A stretch of 64,000 nucleotides of DNA from Zhengitettix transpicula (Eukaryota; Arthropoda; Insecta; Orthoptera; Tetrigidae), in the NCBI GenBank assembly GCA_037074705.1, contig JAYJMR010000014.1, positions 1-64,000 on the forward strand, written 5' to 3'. The translations under genes were made by a program, and so were the position numbers. This document shows, piece after piece, positions 46,752 to 56,952 of this stretch; position 1 is the first letter of the stretch, and every line of letters begins with the position of its first letter. The notes beneath the pieces were generated by a model that was not told the DNA's origin, searched no databases, and worked only from the letters and a program-made list of their open reading frames with translations.

Positions 46752-47400
46752 CTTGCGTTAGTTTTAAAGCTACAGTCATTCCTTCGTCAGTAGGAATCAA
46801 TATGGAGAAATATTTTTTTTCATCTGACAATCTATCGTTAAACTCTCTCATAGCATGCCATGACTTTTCTGATACTTCTTTTGGAGGAGATTCTAAAAAT
46901 ACTGTATCAAATAATAGAGTGTTATCTGCAACGATTAGCCCATCTTGTTTAATGTATGACTCTGCCCAATCTAAATACTTAGGATAACTACTTTTGTCAG
47001 CATCGATGAATATCATGTCAAATGGTGCCTTTGCTGATAATTCATTAATTTTTTCCAGTGCATCACCTTCTATTAGAGTAATTTTATCACTTAGATTAAA
47101 AGCACTAAAATTTTTTTTTGCTATTCTTGAGTGTTGAGGATTATTTTCTATTGTATATATATGACCATCTTTCGGTAAAGCTTTTACCATACAAATTGAC
47201 GAATAACCATATAACGTGCCAATTTCAACTATGCTTTTAACTTTATGGATTTTGATAAATAAATTTAATAATTTTCCTTCTTCAGGAGTGATTTGAATAC
47301 GTTGTTTCTTATCAAGAGTACAATGTTCTTCTATTTTTTTATACTCTTTTGCAAATAAGCTTCTTATGTACAACGATTTTCTGCTAAAGTTATGACGCAT
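46723..47400 (-). CDS. O-methyltransferase, caffeoyl-CoA/catechol type
   Basis: The 225-residue SAM-dependent enzyme has the glycine motif VEIGTLYGYSSICMVKALP (about residues 56-74), IYTIENNPQHSRIAK for the ribose contact, and DMIFIDADKSSYPKYLDWAE with the metal-binding Asp. This marks the Mg-dependent class I O-methyltransferases (family 3). The substrate is unknown in Wolbachia. The gene converges with the GST-like gene with a 29-bp overlap; the 250-bp AT-rich region upstream must hold its promoter. Confidence 0.92.
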   Translation of the reverse strand: MRHNFSRKSLYIRSLFAKEYKKIEEHCTLDKKQRIQITPEEGKLLNLFIKIHKVKSIVEIGTLYGYSSICMVKALPKDGHIYTIENNPQHSRIAKKNFSAFNLSDKITLIEGDALEKINELSAKAPFDMIFIDADKSSYPKYLDWAESYIKQDGLIVADNTLLFDTVFLESPPKEVSEKSWHAMREFNDRLSDEKKYFSILIPTDEGMTVALKLTQVKNQGQRNV

Positions 47401-47555
47401 TAAGTTTTATAATATAAACTAAGGAGGTTTAATCTATATAAGATTTATAAATATAACAATAGAGTTAAGAATAATAAAATTTTTTATTTTAAGTTGTTAT
47501 TTTATAAAGTAAAATTTTAAGTGACAAAGATTATTATATATTTTACTATGGTTAA

Positions 47556-47583
47556 CTAGTATAATAACCAATTGTTATACTAG
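47556..47583. promoter_or_regulatory. perfect inverted repeat overlapping a possible -10 box
   Basis: ctagtataa (47556-47564) and ttatactag (47575-47583) form a 9-bp perfect dyad with a 10-bp spacer. A TATAAT hexamer (47560-47565) overlaps the left arm. The site lies about 70 bp before the start at 47651, in the gap between divergent genes. It could be an operator or a chance dyad in AT-rich DNA. Confidence 0.3.
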
Positions 47584-47650
47584 AATTAAGGGATCGTTTA
47601 TTTACATCTCTCTTAAAATGTAATTTTTATAATCAATTAGAGGGGGTTAT

Positions 47651-47929
47651 ATGTCTTATAACATTGCTAACGAAGTTGAAACGTTAAGCAAGAAGTCTAA
47701 TAATAATGAAGGAGTGAAATTACTGAACAATCCAGCTTATCGCGAGAAGTACAAAGAACGCTTTAACGAAGCTCAGAAAAAAGTTATGGATATGGTCCAA
47801 TTTTATGATGGAACGATAGTATTAATAGAGAATAAAATTGCTATGTATTATTATGCTTGGCACAGTAAAAAAAGAGAGTTTGAGCGTAAAAAGCAACAAA
47901 CAGTATCAAAAAATAATGATTCAGCATAG
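47651..47929 (+). CDS. small conserved protein, DUF2671-like
   Basis: The 92-residue, highly charged protein has a predicted helical core (NPAYREKYKERFNEAQKKVMDMVQFYDGTIVLIENKIAMYYYAWHSKKREFERKK). It is soluble and shows no catalytic motif. The composition and length resemble the small Rickettsiales family DUF2671; that match is from memory and not tested. A strong ribosome site (agaggggg) precedes the ATG. It faces the DsbA-like gene, with a shared inverted repeat between them. Confidence 0.65.
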   Translation: MSYNIANEVETLSKKSNNNEGVKLLNNPAYREKYKERFNEAQKKVMDMVQFYDGTIVLIENKIAMYYYAWHSKKREFERKKQQTVSKNNDSA

Positions 47930-47934
47930 GGTTT

Positions 47935-47984
47935 TTATATGGTAAGCTACAGTGTTATTACTTCACTATAGCTTTTCCATATAA
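47935..47984. terminator. long hairpin between convergent genes
   Basis: ttatatgg (47935-47942) pairs with ccatataa (47977-47984), with inner pairing of agcta and agtg against cact and tagct. It overlaps the DsbA-like stop codon. A clean T run is missing, so intrinsic termination is only likely. Confidence 0.45.
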
Positions 47985-48689
47985 CTCGTCTATTACATTA
48001 GTGAAGTATTCCAGCTCTCTATATCCTTCATGTTTGATTTTACCATTCTCTACGTATGATTTGTCATCGTTAAGCTTGATGATGAATACAGGAGTAGCTG
48101 TGATATCAAGTTTATTAATTGCAAGTGATTTATCATTTATAATTTTGTCCATCATCTTTTTATCATTAATGCATTGGTTAAATACATCTTGCTTCAAATT
48201 GCTTAGTGCAGCAATTTTTTGTAGTATAGTTAAATCACTAAAATTAGAGTAGTTCCACGAGTCTATTGCATTAAACACAGCTTTGTTAAAATTAAAATAG
48301 TCTTCTTCTTTTTCATAGCAATAACTTAGCATTGCAGCTTTTAATCCTCTGTAATCTAGAGGAAAATGACGGAATATGTATAACATCTTACCTGTATCTA
48401 TGTACTTCTCTTTGATTTTAGGAAAAACTTTCTTATGAAAAAGAGAACAGTGATAACAAGTGAGCGAGGCGTATTCTATCATTAAAATTGGTGCTTTTCG
48501 ATCTCCTAATAATTTATCATCAGGCAATAGCGACAGTAGTTCTTTTGGTGTTATTTCATCAGTTTTTTGAGTGTTGGGTAAGTTTTGTTCAATAGCTGCA
48601 TAAGAACTAACACTTATAAAAATAAGTAAGAACAATAATCTAAAAATCATTACAATGGAAATACTGAATTTATTAAAAAATTTATGCAT
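47958..48689 (-). CDS. DsbA-family thiol-disulfide oxidoreductase
   Basis: The 243-residue protein has a signal/anchor segment (about residues 12-32) and a DsbA thioredoxin fold. The active site is CYHC (residues 78-81, LTCYHCSLFH) and the cis-Pro loop is ATPVFIIKL near residue 203. The middle holds YCYEKEEDYFNFNKAVFNA of the helical insert. It likely introduces disulfides into periplasmic proteins; the Cys-rich protein at 39117 is a possible client. Wolbachia is known to encode two DsbA-like proteins and I cannot say which this is. Confidence 0.93.
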   Translation of the reverse strand: MHKFFNKFSISIVMIFRLLFLLIFISVSSYAAIEQNLPNTQKTDEITPKELLSLLPDDKLLGDRKAPILMIEYASLTCYHCSLFHKKVFPKIKEKYIDTGKMLYIFRHFPLDYRGLKAAMLSYCYEKEEDYFNFNKAVFNAIDSWNYSNFSDLTILQKIAALSNLKQDVFNQCINDKKMMDKIINDKSLAINKLDITATPVFIIKLNDDKSYVENGKIKHEGYRELEYFTNVIDELYGKAIVK

Positions 48690-48715
48690 TTATACAAACA
48701 ATGTCAAGATAACTT

Positions 48716-49165
48716 TTACTCAGCAAGGCTTTCTAGTCTGTCTTTGAATGCAGTAATTATTTTATTTTGTGCATATTTATACACCGAGTTTAATAAAGTA
48801 GAAAACAAATTGGATTTAAACTCAAACTCTATATAGAACTCTACCATAGTTTTATTTTTGCTCATAGGAGTGAATTTCCATTCGTTGTATAAATGTTTAA
48901 ATATTCCATTTGAGGACACAGCTTTTATCCAACTTTCATTTATTCCATTTGGAGCAAGGGAAGTCACTTCTGATGTGTAACTTCCTTTAATGCCATGAAA
49001 AGCTGCAAGGAGATCCACAATCATTTGGCTATCAGTTTTTTCTTTTATATAAACAGCTTTGCACCAAGGAACAAAATCAGGATACTTCTCAACGTCAATT
49101 ACAACTTGAAACACCCTATGAGATGAACAGAAAAAAACACCTTGTTCTTTATATTGGTGTAACAT
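48716..49165 (-). CDS. COQ10/RatA-like START-domain protein
   Basis: The 149-residue protein is a polyketide-cyclase/START fold (SRPBCC): SHRVFQVVIDVEKYPDFVPWCKAVYI, a LLAAFHGIKGSYTSEV strand, ESWIKAVSSNGIFKHLYNEWKF, and a final helix SVYKYAQNKIITAF. Mitochondrial COQ10 homologues bind ubiquinone and support respiration. E. coli RatA is also in the family. In an alphaproteobacterium a quinone role is the better guess. It is read in the same direction as the DsbA-like gene, 26 bp upstream of it. Confidence 0.85.
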   Translation of the reverse strand: MLHQYKEQGVFFCSSHRVFQVVIDVEKYPDFVPWCKAVYIKEKTDSQMIVDLLAAFHGIKGSYTSEVTSLAPNGINESWIKAVSSNGIFKHLYNEWKFTPMSKNKTMVEFYIEFEFKSNLFSTLLNSVYKYAQNKIITAFKDRLESLAE

Positions 49166-49459
49166 AAACCTGAATAATAAAAATGGGATCCATATCTACC
49201 GTCAGTCTTAGTAGATTCCTGAGACCTAAAGTTAAGGTGGGTATCACATACTAATTTCAATGAAATTAACAGAGGCAATCCCCTTGATCAGAAATTATCG
49301 CTCGGGAAATTTAACTTAACTCATAACGTATAGCACAGACCCCTATTAATTATAGATTATTTATATAGAGTATGTCTATAGGTATGTTAGAGCTAGCGAC
49401 TATTATTTTGCCTTTGTTAAATTTTGCATTTTAAGTATCATAGCTAATAAATATATCTT

Positions 49460-50044
49460 ATGAATATTATTAAGCTCTTAACCATTTTTATTTTAATATC
49501 CTCAAGTGCTTACGCGAGTTGTATAGGTCACAAAACTTTTGTGCTTGCCATGAAGCAGCAAGTAGATAATACGTCTATGAAAGGGAATAGAAAAAATTCA
49601 GAACATATACACGAAAAGCTTCGAAAGATCATTCAGAATAATGTTAACCTCAAAGAAATATCTCGATTTGTAATAGGGAGATATTGGAATTTATCTACTC
49701 AGAAAGAAAAAGAAGAGTTTCTAAAAGAATATGAAGTATATCTCGCGCGTTTGTGCGCTAAAATTTTGTATAAATACATAAATAATAGTGAAATGATCAT
49801 AATGAGTACAAAAGCAGTTGACGATGAAACTTGTCTGATAGGAACAAGATTTTCTTATGGTGATGAGGAATTTACAAATATTGACTTTAAAGTTACTAAA
49901 AGTGACAGTTCTTTCTTAATAAACGATGTTGTAATGAGTGGAATAAGTATTGCTATTAATCAACGCTCTCAATTTAGTGAAAAGATTGACACGAATGGCA
50001 TGGCAAGTGTAATAGATGAATTAAAACGTAACAATAATTTATGA
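49460..50044 (+). CDS. mlaC: MlaC-family phospholipid-binding protein
   Basis: The 194-residue periplasmic protein has a signal peptide (MNIIKLLTIFILISSSAYA) and the MlaC/Ttg2D fold. The conserved helix region ISRFVIGRYWNLSTQKEKEEFLKEYEVYLARL and the strands TRFSYGDEEFTNIDFKVTKS and FLINDVVMSGISIAINQRSQF are typical. MlaC carries phospholipids between the outer membrane and the inner-membrane Mla ABC transporter. Its end overlaps folC by 4 bp. Other mla genes are not in the window. Confidence 0.88.
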   Translation: MNIIKLLTIFILISSSAYASCIGHKTFVLAMKQQVDNTSMKGNRKNSEHIHEKLRKIIQNNVNLKEISRFVIGRYWNLSTQKEKEEFLKEYEVYLARLCAKILYKYINNSEMIIMSTKAVDDETCLIGTRFSYGDEEFTNIDFKVTKSDSSFLINDVVMSGISIAINQRSQFSEKIDTNGMASVIDELKRNNNL

Positions 50045-51339
50045 TATACATGCCTCATTGGCCTAAGCCGATTGGCAGTAGGCCAAAGGATTTTTCTCTT
50101 GATCGCATAAAAAGCTTTCTAAATAAATTGGGTAACCCCGAGAAAAAAATACCGCCAATAATTCACATAGCTGGCACTAATGGCAAAGGATCAACGCTAT
50201 CGTTTATAAGATATATAATGCAAGCAGTAGGGTATAAAATTCATACGTACACCTCTCCACATTTAGTGAATTTTAATGAGAGAATAGTTGTTGCAGGCAC
50301 TGATGTCGATGATAGTGAATTACACAACTCACTGGAAGAATGCCGTATAGCAGTTGCGGAACAACCTATCACTCTATTTGAGGCCACAACAATTGCAGCT
50401 TTCTTGGCTTTTGCTCGTCATAAAGCGGATATTACTTTAGTTGAGGTGGGTATGGGTGGAAGGCTTGATGCAACAAATGTTATAGATAATCCGATCCTAA
50501 CGATCATCACTTCCATTGCACTTGACCATACAGAATATCTTGGTCCTACCGTAGAAACCATAGCAGGTGAAAAGGCTGGAATAATGAAACCTAATGTTCC
50601 TTGCGTAATAGCACCACAAGAAAAATCTATAACGAACACATTAGAACATCATGCAATAAATAAGAAATCTCCTCTGTATAGAGGAGGACTTGAATGGAAT
50701 TGCGAAAAACAGAATAACAGGATGGTCTTTCAATCGACTATTCAATCAATAGAATTTTCTTTGCCATCTTTAAAAGGAGATCATCAAATAATCAATGCAG
50801 GAAACGCAATTGCAGCATGTAGCATTTTGAGTGGGAAGTATGGATTTAATATTGGAGAAGAGGATATTGCTTCAGGTTTACAGAGCACTTATTGGCCTGC
50901 GCGGCTAGAGTCTATAAAAGAAGGTAATTTAATTTCTTTATTACCAAAAGATTGGCAATTATTTCTAGATGGCGCGCACAACAATGATGGTGCCAGAGTG
51001 TTAGCTAAGTGGGTAAGAGACAATTTTGCTGAAGGTATCTATATGATCTTTGGTGTTACTCGTAACAGAAACGTCGCAGAGTTCTTAGAGCACTTAAAGC
51101 CATACATCAAACTACTATGCGCAGTTTGTGTTAAATCTGAACCTAAAGCAACAAGTACAGATTTAATTAGAGAAAGAGCTCATAATATAGGAGTAAATGC
51201 TATTGAATGTGAATCAATCAGAGATGCTATATCAAATCACATACTAAAAGCTTCTATACAAAACGTCAAAACCATACTAATCTGTGGCTCGCTATTTTTA
51301 GCCAGAGATTTGAGTATGGAGAATAATCAACCTACTTGA
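50041..51339 (+). CDS. folC: folylpolyglutamate synthase / dihydrofolate synthase
   Basis: The 432-residue Mur-ligase family enzyme adds glutamate to folates. The P-loop IAGTNGKGSTLSF (about residues 42-54), TSPHLVNFNERI, VEVGMGGRLDATNVI, SIALDHTEYLG and the C-terminal LFLDGAHNNDGARVLAKW are all in place. The start overlaps the mlaC stop by 4 bp (ATGA). Its end converges with the frameshifted J-domain gene, overlapping by about 13 bp. Confidence 0.96.
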   Translation: MIYMPHWPKPIGSRPKDFSLDRIKSFLNKLGNPEKKIPPIIHIAGTNGKGSTLSFIRYIMQAVGYKIHTYTSPHLVNFNERIVVAGTDVDDSELHNSLEECRIAVAEQPITLFEATTIAAFLAFARHKADITLVEVGMGGRLDATNVIDNPILTIITSIALDHTEYLGPTVETIAGEKAGIMKPNVPCVIAPQEKSITNTLEHHAINKKSPLYRGGLEWNCEKQNNRMVFQSTIQSIEFSLPSLKGDHQIINAGNAIAACSILSGKYGFNIGEEDIASGLQSTYWPARLESIKEGNLISLLPKDWQLFLDGAHNNDGARVLAKWVRDNFAEGIYMIFGVTRNRNVAEFLEHLKPYIKLLCAVCVKSEPKATSTDLIRERAHNIGVNAIECESIRDAISNHILKASIQNVKTILICGSLFLARDLSMENNQPT

Positions 51340-52248
51340 TGAGCCGAGACGTTAAAAGCACCATCAGGATTTACAATGCTGCTTGGCTTTTCGGTTAATG
51401 CTCCTATAGGTACATTTTGTTCATCACCTATTCCTTCAGTTTTTACAAGATTTACAACTTTTCTCTCGTAGATTTCACTTGCTAAGTGTAGTAATAAACT
51501 ACAACCTAGTAATGCAGCAAATCCGATGAGTATTTTACTGTTTAAGCAACTAGATTGGTACTGGTAACACCAAACCTGCTATTAATAAAATAGGAGGGAG
51601 ATAACTCGAACATTGGGAAGTAAAAATGAAATATTTAAATCTTTTACTTTTTAATATTTCTTCCCATCTCTCTTCTTGATCTAAATTTTCACCTTGTTTC
51701 CGTTGAGAATTTTGCAAATCCACAGCTTCTTTAACTACAGAAGCTATCAAATAAACAGATAAGAAAAAAGTTGTAACAAATGTTATTAGGCTCGCACTAA
51801 ACAAAATGCCAGGTGCGTCAGTAAAATTAGCAGCCTTATATAGCTTAAACCCCAAGTAAATATACGACACTAATGACGAGATAAACAGTAGCAAGTTTAC
51901 CAAACTAAAAACAACATAATACTTTGTACGCTTATCATTCTGACCTTGCTGAATTGATTGTAAATACCTTTTCCATTCCTCAGGAATGATTAATCCCCGA
52001 TTCTTTTCACTTAGTGGTTTAATATATTGCAAAAGTGCTGCTTTATTTCTGTTAAGGGCCTGTATTTTTTCATCGCTACCTCCTGATTTATCTGGGTGAC
52101 ACTTTATTGATAACCTTCTATAATTTTTTGCTATTATATTAGATATTTCTAAGAAGTTACGACCTTCTACTTCTTGTACTTGAATACCTATCTCTTTAAA
52201 TAAACTTTCATTATAATTATATTCTCTTTTTCTTAACTTATATCCCAT
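51327..52248 (-). pseudogene. J-domain membrane protein, frameshifted C-terminus
   Basis: The first frame (52248-51550, 232 codons) holds a J-domain with HPD (LSIKCHPDKSGG, about residues 53-64) and hydrophobic segments (VVFSLVNLLLFISSLVSYIYL, LITFVTTFFLSVYLIA). It stops at 51550, but another frame continues for about 70 residues to a TGA at 51327 with a further membrane helix (LIGFAALLGCSLLLHLASEIYERK) and a polar tail. The total length, near 306 codons, then matches the relative at 19722 (332). One base shift near 51550-51600 separates them. The truncated version could also be functional. Confidence 0.65.
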
Positions 52249-52535
52249 ATCTCCACCTAATAAATTAACTAACTATTAATACTTTATGATATATAAATTT
52301 CCAAATCATTTCATTCATGCTTATTGTATGAATTATTTCTTTCACGACTACCATGACAAGTGTATGAAAGTTATCATTTAGTGCATAATAGTGCTTCAAT
52401 GTTTAGGGTTACAGTTTTCATTGGTCATTTGAGTAACTCAAATCCGATTCATGCCAGTTCTATCTATCTTGTCACTTAAGTAGCCCTTTTTGTGTAATCC
52501 CAGTACCCTCTCTTTGATGTCATCCAAATAGCTAA

Positions 52536-52611
52536 CACTGGGATCCAGTTAAATTTACGAGTATAAAAGTAATCAATGTTTTGATGATTATGAAAAAGCT
52601 GGATTCCAGTG
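52536..52611. repeat. palindromic repeat unit (tgggatccag type)
   Basis: cactgggatccag (52536-52548) and ctggattccagtg (52599-52611) form a 13-bp stem with one mismatch around a 50-nt AT-rich loop. The same outer arms occur at 45802-46041. Confidence 0.7.
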
Positions 52612-52690
52612 ACCATCTACTGTATAAATAGTACCTTCAAAAATAAACGTTAGTGCGGTTGTGTGTCCCACGCTGGCTCTTTTAAATTAC

Positions 52691-53010
52691 TTTAGCTATA
52701 AATATTAAGAAATTTACTAAGCAAAAAAAAAGGCAAAAGAATCCCCCAGTAGTGAGTTTTGACCCTATAATAATGTAAATTGGCGTTGTAATAATGTGCT
52801 AACGCTTATTTAAAGCGCACTTTGGCTGAATGTAGAAAAAATAAAAAAGACATGCAGCCGCTATAATTTTATGTAATCTGCCAATATATACCTGAATTTT
52901 GTTGTTAAATCTGCAGAGATTAAAAACAAGGATAAATACTCTCACTATCATGATATGTATAACAATGTTACAAAAAATAATATCATAGAATTCAAGAAGA
53001 TAATTCCTAG
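52691..53010 (+). repeat. dispersed non-coding repeat, copy C
   Basis: The long copy aligns with 40761-41037 (reverse) and 1311-1508 (same strand). Its last 80 bp (aaggataaatactc to gataattcctag) recur in reverse at 60283-60364. Copies C and D therefore flank the SecA-like/IS region as inverted repeats. Confidence 0.8.
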
Positions 53011-56000
53011 AGGGTTACTCATCTATAAAAGGCCGAATTTTGTTAGCTATTTAGATGTAAAAGGTAAGCTAAATTTTTATAAGGAAAAAACAATAATTAA
53101 CTAAAAGAGAGCGCTGGACGAAGCAACTTAATTGGTTTGCTATTTCAACCACCATAACTCAATCAACAAATTTTGGAAAAAAACACCGTGTTTTGAGAAC
53201 CTTATTTATCGACATATAAAATTTTTCTTGCCTCTTTTCAAAGAATAAAACATCTTAAATTAAGAATATTGATAATTCTTTATAGGGGGTATTATGCACG
53301 TAGGAAATTCTAATAGTCAGCAGGTAAGTCAGAATTTGCTGTCTTTTTCAGCTAATTCCTCTGATGAGGAGTACTGTGATGCTAGTGATAAGGTTGAGAG
53401 ATCTTCTATATCTTGTGAAAGTGATTCTGACCTGGAGTCTATTCCTACTGTATCACATTTTAAGCAGCATACTTGGAAAGACGGCAAATCTAAAAAAGTT
53501 GGCCAAAGTAGCTTTAATGAAAATAAGGGAACAAGGAAGTCATTTGGTGAAAATGGATATATAGAGGGACAATGGAAGAACAATCATTTGATAGAACTAG
53601 ATTCGTGTCAATTTACTCATCCACATAATAATAAAACAGTTTATATTAGGAAGCAAAGTCCAGGTTATTTATTTACTTTTGATCAGGAAAACTTTATTGC
53701 AAGAGTAAGCTTCAACAAGATTGAAGAGTTAGATTTTGCTGGGCATCCTATAGATATAAAACGAAATTTTCTTGAAAAGCTTAAAATTACTAAAATTATA
53801 GAAGATGAATTATTAAATAACAGGGATAAAGCTTATGAACAATTTAAACAGTTTTTGCAGGATAGAAGTGGTAAAACTGCAGATAATCTTGAGTATGCAG
53901 AGGATCTTTTTCAGCTTTCTAAAAGATTAGAAGATTGGAGAAAGTTCTCTAGTAATATATCGATATTAGATGATGTAGTTAATAATCAGAACATTTCACG
54001 CGAGACAAATAGTAGTAGTCAACAATTGCTTAATAGAGAAAGAGCTCTGGATATAAGAAAGAAAGAGTTTTCTCGAGTTGATCAATTTTATACAAGGGAT
54101 TTGCTGACAGGATTACAACAAATCTGTAAAGATGGAATAAATAATCACGGAAGTATCTTATATGACAAATATCTTTGGTCTATTTCTGTAATGGCTCCAT
54201 CTGTTATGGTAGATCATTTATCTGACTTGCATGATAAATCGGTATTTTATATCAGTAATAAAGATATGGAGTTGTTTGCAGATCTTGTTGATATGATGAG
54301 TGAGCAACCTTTCCTGGATCTTGTAGGTGATTCATGGAATGCTTTATTTAAAAGGATAAAGGAAATGAGGGGAGAAGCACTAGGGAAACTTGCTTCTTCA
54401 CAAAGTTTTACACCTTTAACTCATCCTATGTATTTTTATCTTTGTAAGAGCTTTCAGGAGCTAATTTTAGAGATTAGTAGTAAAACAGATATTTCTGTTA
54501 ATGATCTACTGAAAAAAGACGGTCAAGGAAAATGGGGCTTAATACAAACTATAAATTGGCCATTAACTTCCTCTCTAAACCGCTCTCTCGAACAGCAATA
54601 TCACTTTATCTTTACACTAATGAAACATTTTGAGCCCGGTTATTATTCTGACAAAAAAGAATTTGAATACAAACTTAAATCGTTACAGGACCCTGGTGAT
54701 GAAACGTGGTTGCAACGTATAAAAAACTCTGTTTCCAATTTATTTGGCAATAATGAGTTATCATCCATATCTCAAGAGCGCTTAGCATGGATATATATTA
54801 TTGACAGTGCAATTACTAATCTGCTTTCCGAAAAAGAATTAAAGTTATTTGAACCTCTCATACAAGGCTATATGGATTTTATTAAAAACACAGAAGGTGA
54901 TCATTATGAGTCATTTCGAATAGCAACACATAATGTTATAAGATTTATAGCACAAACAAGTCCTTATCTTTCAAAAGAGATTTCAGTAATTGATCAAACT
55001 ATTCTAACAAAACAAATAGAATCTATTAAGAAGGCGTTTTTAGATAAACAATCTGGTGATTTTAGAGATTTGGTAGATGTATATAATGAGTATTGGAAGA
55101 ATAGGGAATCTATTTTAGAAAAAATTCCTGATAAATTTCCTTATGGGAAGTTCAAGCAAGACATGGAAGAAATACGTCAAACATTACTTAATATTGCAAG
55201 TACTGTACTTGATCAAAAAGCAAAATCACAAGAGTTAATTAAGTACTTTAGATCATTTAATGAGTTTTTAGAGGATTTAAATAGTATAGAATTCAGTTGG
55301 TTTATTAAAGGAACTAATAATGACTTAACTGAAGTAGAAGTAGCCAATAAAGATAAAAATTCATATAAGGTTTTAGATCCTGAAAATTTCATCAAAAAAT
55401 ATAAGGATAATATCCCTAATCACTACTTAATTGAAATCACTCAAGATCTATTAAATAGTGTAAGTAATTTACTTGAGCAAAAAAAATGGTCTGATGACGA
55501 TAATTTGAGTGCAGCAAGTGAGTTACTGTCAGCAATTAAGAAATCTTTTCTTTATCTAAAGGAGCAACCTAACTACGTGTCTTTCGATATATTCAAAGAA
55601 GAAAGTACAAAGCCGTTTATTTCTGTAGTAGAGAATAGCATATCTTATGAGGATTTTAAAAAACGAATTGGTATCATAGGGGAATCTTTTTGGTATTTAA
55701 GAAAACAAGATGAGATTGATATAGACAAAGCTTTAGAGCTATATAGAAAAGAAAACAATAATAGCACAGTAGAAACACTAAGAGATTGCTATAACAGATA
55801 CTTAAAAGAATTTAACTCCTATATACAAGAGACTTCTGACAAAAATTACCAAGATAAAATTAAATTTATTACTGAAAAGGTACGGGAGCAATCAAAACAA
55901 ATTAAAATTGATGAATGGAACACAAAATTCAAGAGAGAAACTTTACCTGATCTTCTTGCTGGATTAGCTGCTGTGTGGTCTATACAAGAATCAAAGGATA

Positions 56001-56952
56001 TTGCAAGTACAGGAAAAAGCTTAAAGCCACATTGTATTCAAATATTATGCATTTTGCGATTGTTAAGTGTTGATAAAGACTCTAAAGGTGTTGATAAGCA
56101 TCTTGCGCAAGTCTTAACAGGGCAAGGGAAATCGCTTGTACTAGGTTTACTCTCTTCACTATTAGTATTGACAGGTCATAAGGTCAGAACTGTTTGTTAT
56201 AGTGAATACTTAGCAACTCGAGATCAACAAGATTTTAACGGCTTTTTTAAGGAGTTTGGTATTGGTGACAAGATAACTTATGGTACATTTGAGAAGATGG
56301 CAAATGAAGTGATAAAGCCTGAGGTAAATGGCAAGAAGCAAGGTTTAAGAGAATTAGTTGAAGGTCTTATTTTAAATCACAGTGCGGAGCAATCTGGACA
56401 GATAAAGCAAGAGGATATTAGTAATACTACTCTTTTAATAGATGAAGTGGATGTTTTCTTTTCTGATCAATTCTATGGGAATACTTATGGTGCATGTAAC
56501 ACTATAGGTATTCCAGGACTAGCTAGTATTCAAGAAGAAATATGGGGAATGGCCAGCAAAAATTATGAAAAAAGTACTATTTTGAAAGCGGTAGAAGAAT
56601 TCATTAAGAAAAAGATAGGAGAAAGAAATCAAAATTTTAAAGAATTTAGTAAATTTTTATTTAAACCTGGAAAATACTATCTTTTGAAAGAAGAAGATAA
56701 TGTGGTTATTAAAAAAGAATATACTAATCATTCTCTCTATCAAGAACATCTAGAGAAAATGATTGATGCTGCAATAAAGGTTGCAAAAGGAAGTGATAAA
56801 GACTGGTACATTAACAACTATAAAATTAACGATAAAGGAATCATAAGTTATAGAAGAGACGATGGATTTTATTCCACTTTCACTTATTGCAGCTATTACA
56901 ACGTATTTAATTACTTTAGGTTAAAGAAAAAAGACTTTGATTGTAAAAATTA

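Larger units (their letters stand above)
52249..53293. other. non-coding interval rich in repeats
   Basis: About 1 kb between the J-domain gene and the SecA-like gene. It contains a palindromic repeat (52536-52611) and dispersed repeat copy C (52691-53010). An open frame from about 52877 to 53104 (including HYHDMYNNVTKNNIIEF) lacks a good start and overlaps the repeat, so I do not call it a gene. A shine-like agggggt precedes the next start at 53294. Confidence 0.6.

Noticed and set aside
52877..53104. Open frame of about 75 codons in repeat copy C and beyond
   Set aside because: No good start or ribosome site, and part of it recurs in repeat copy D where the frame differs. Recorded as repeat instead.
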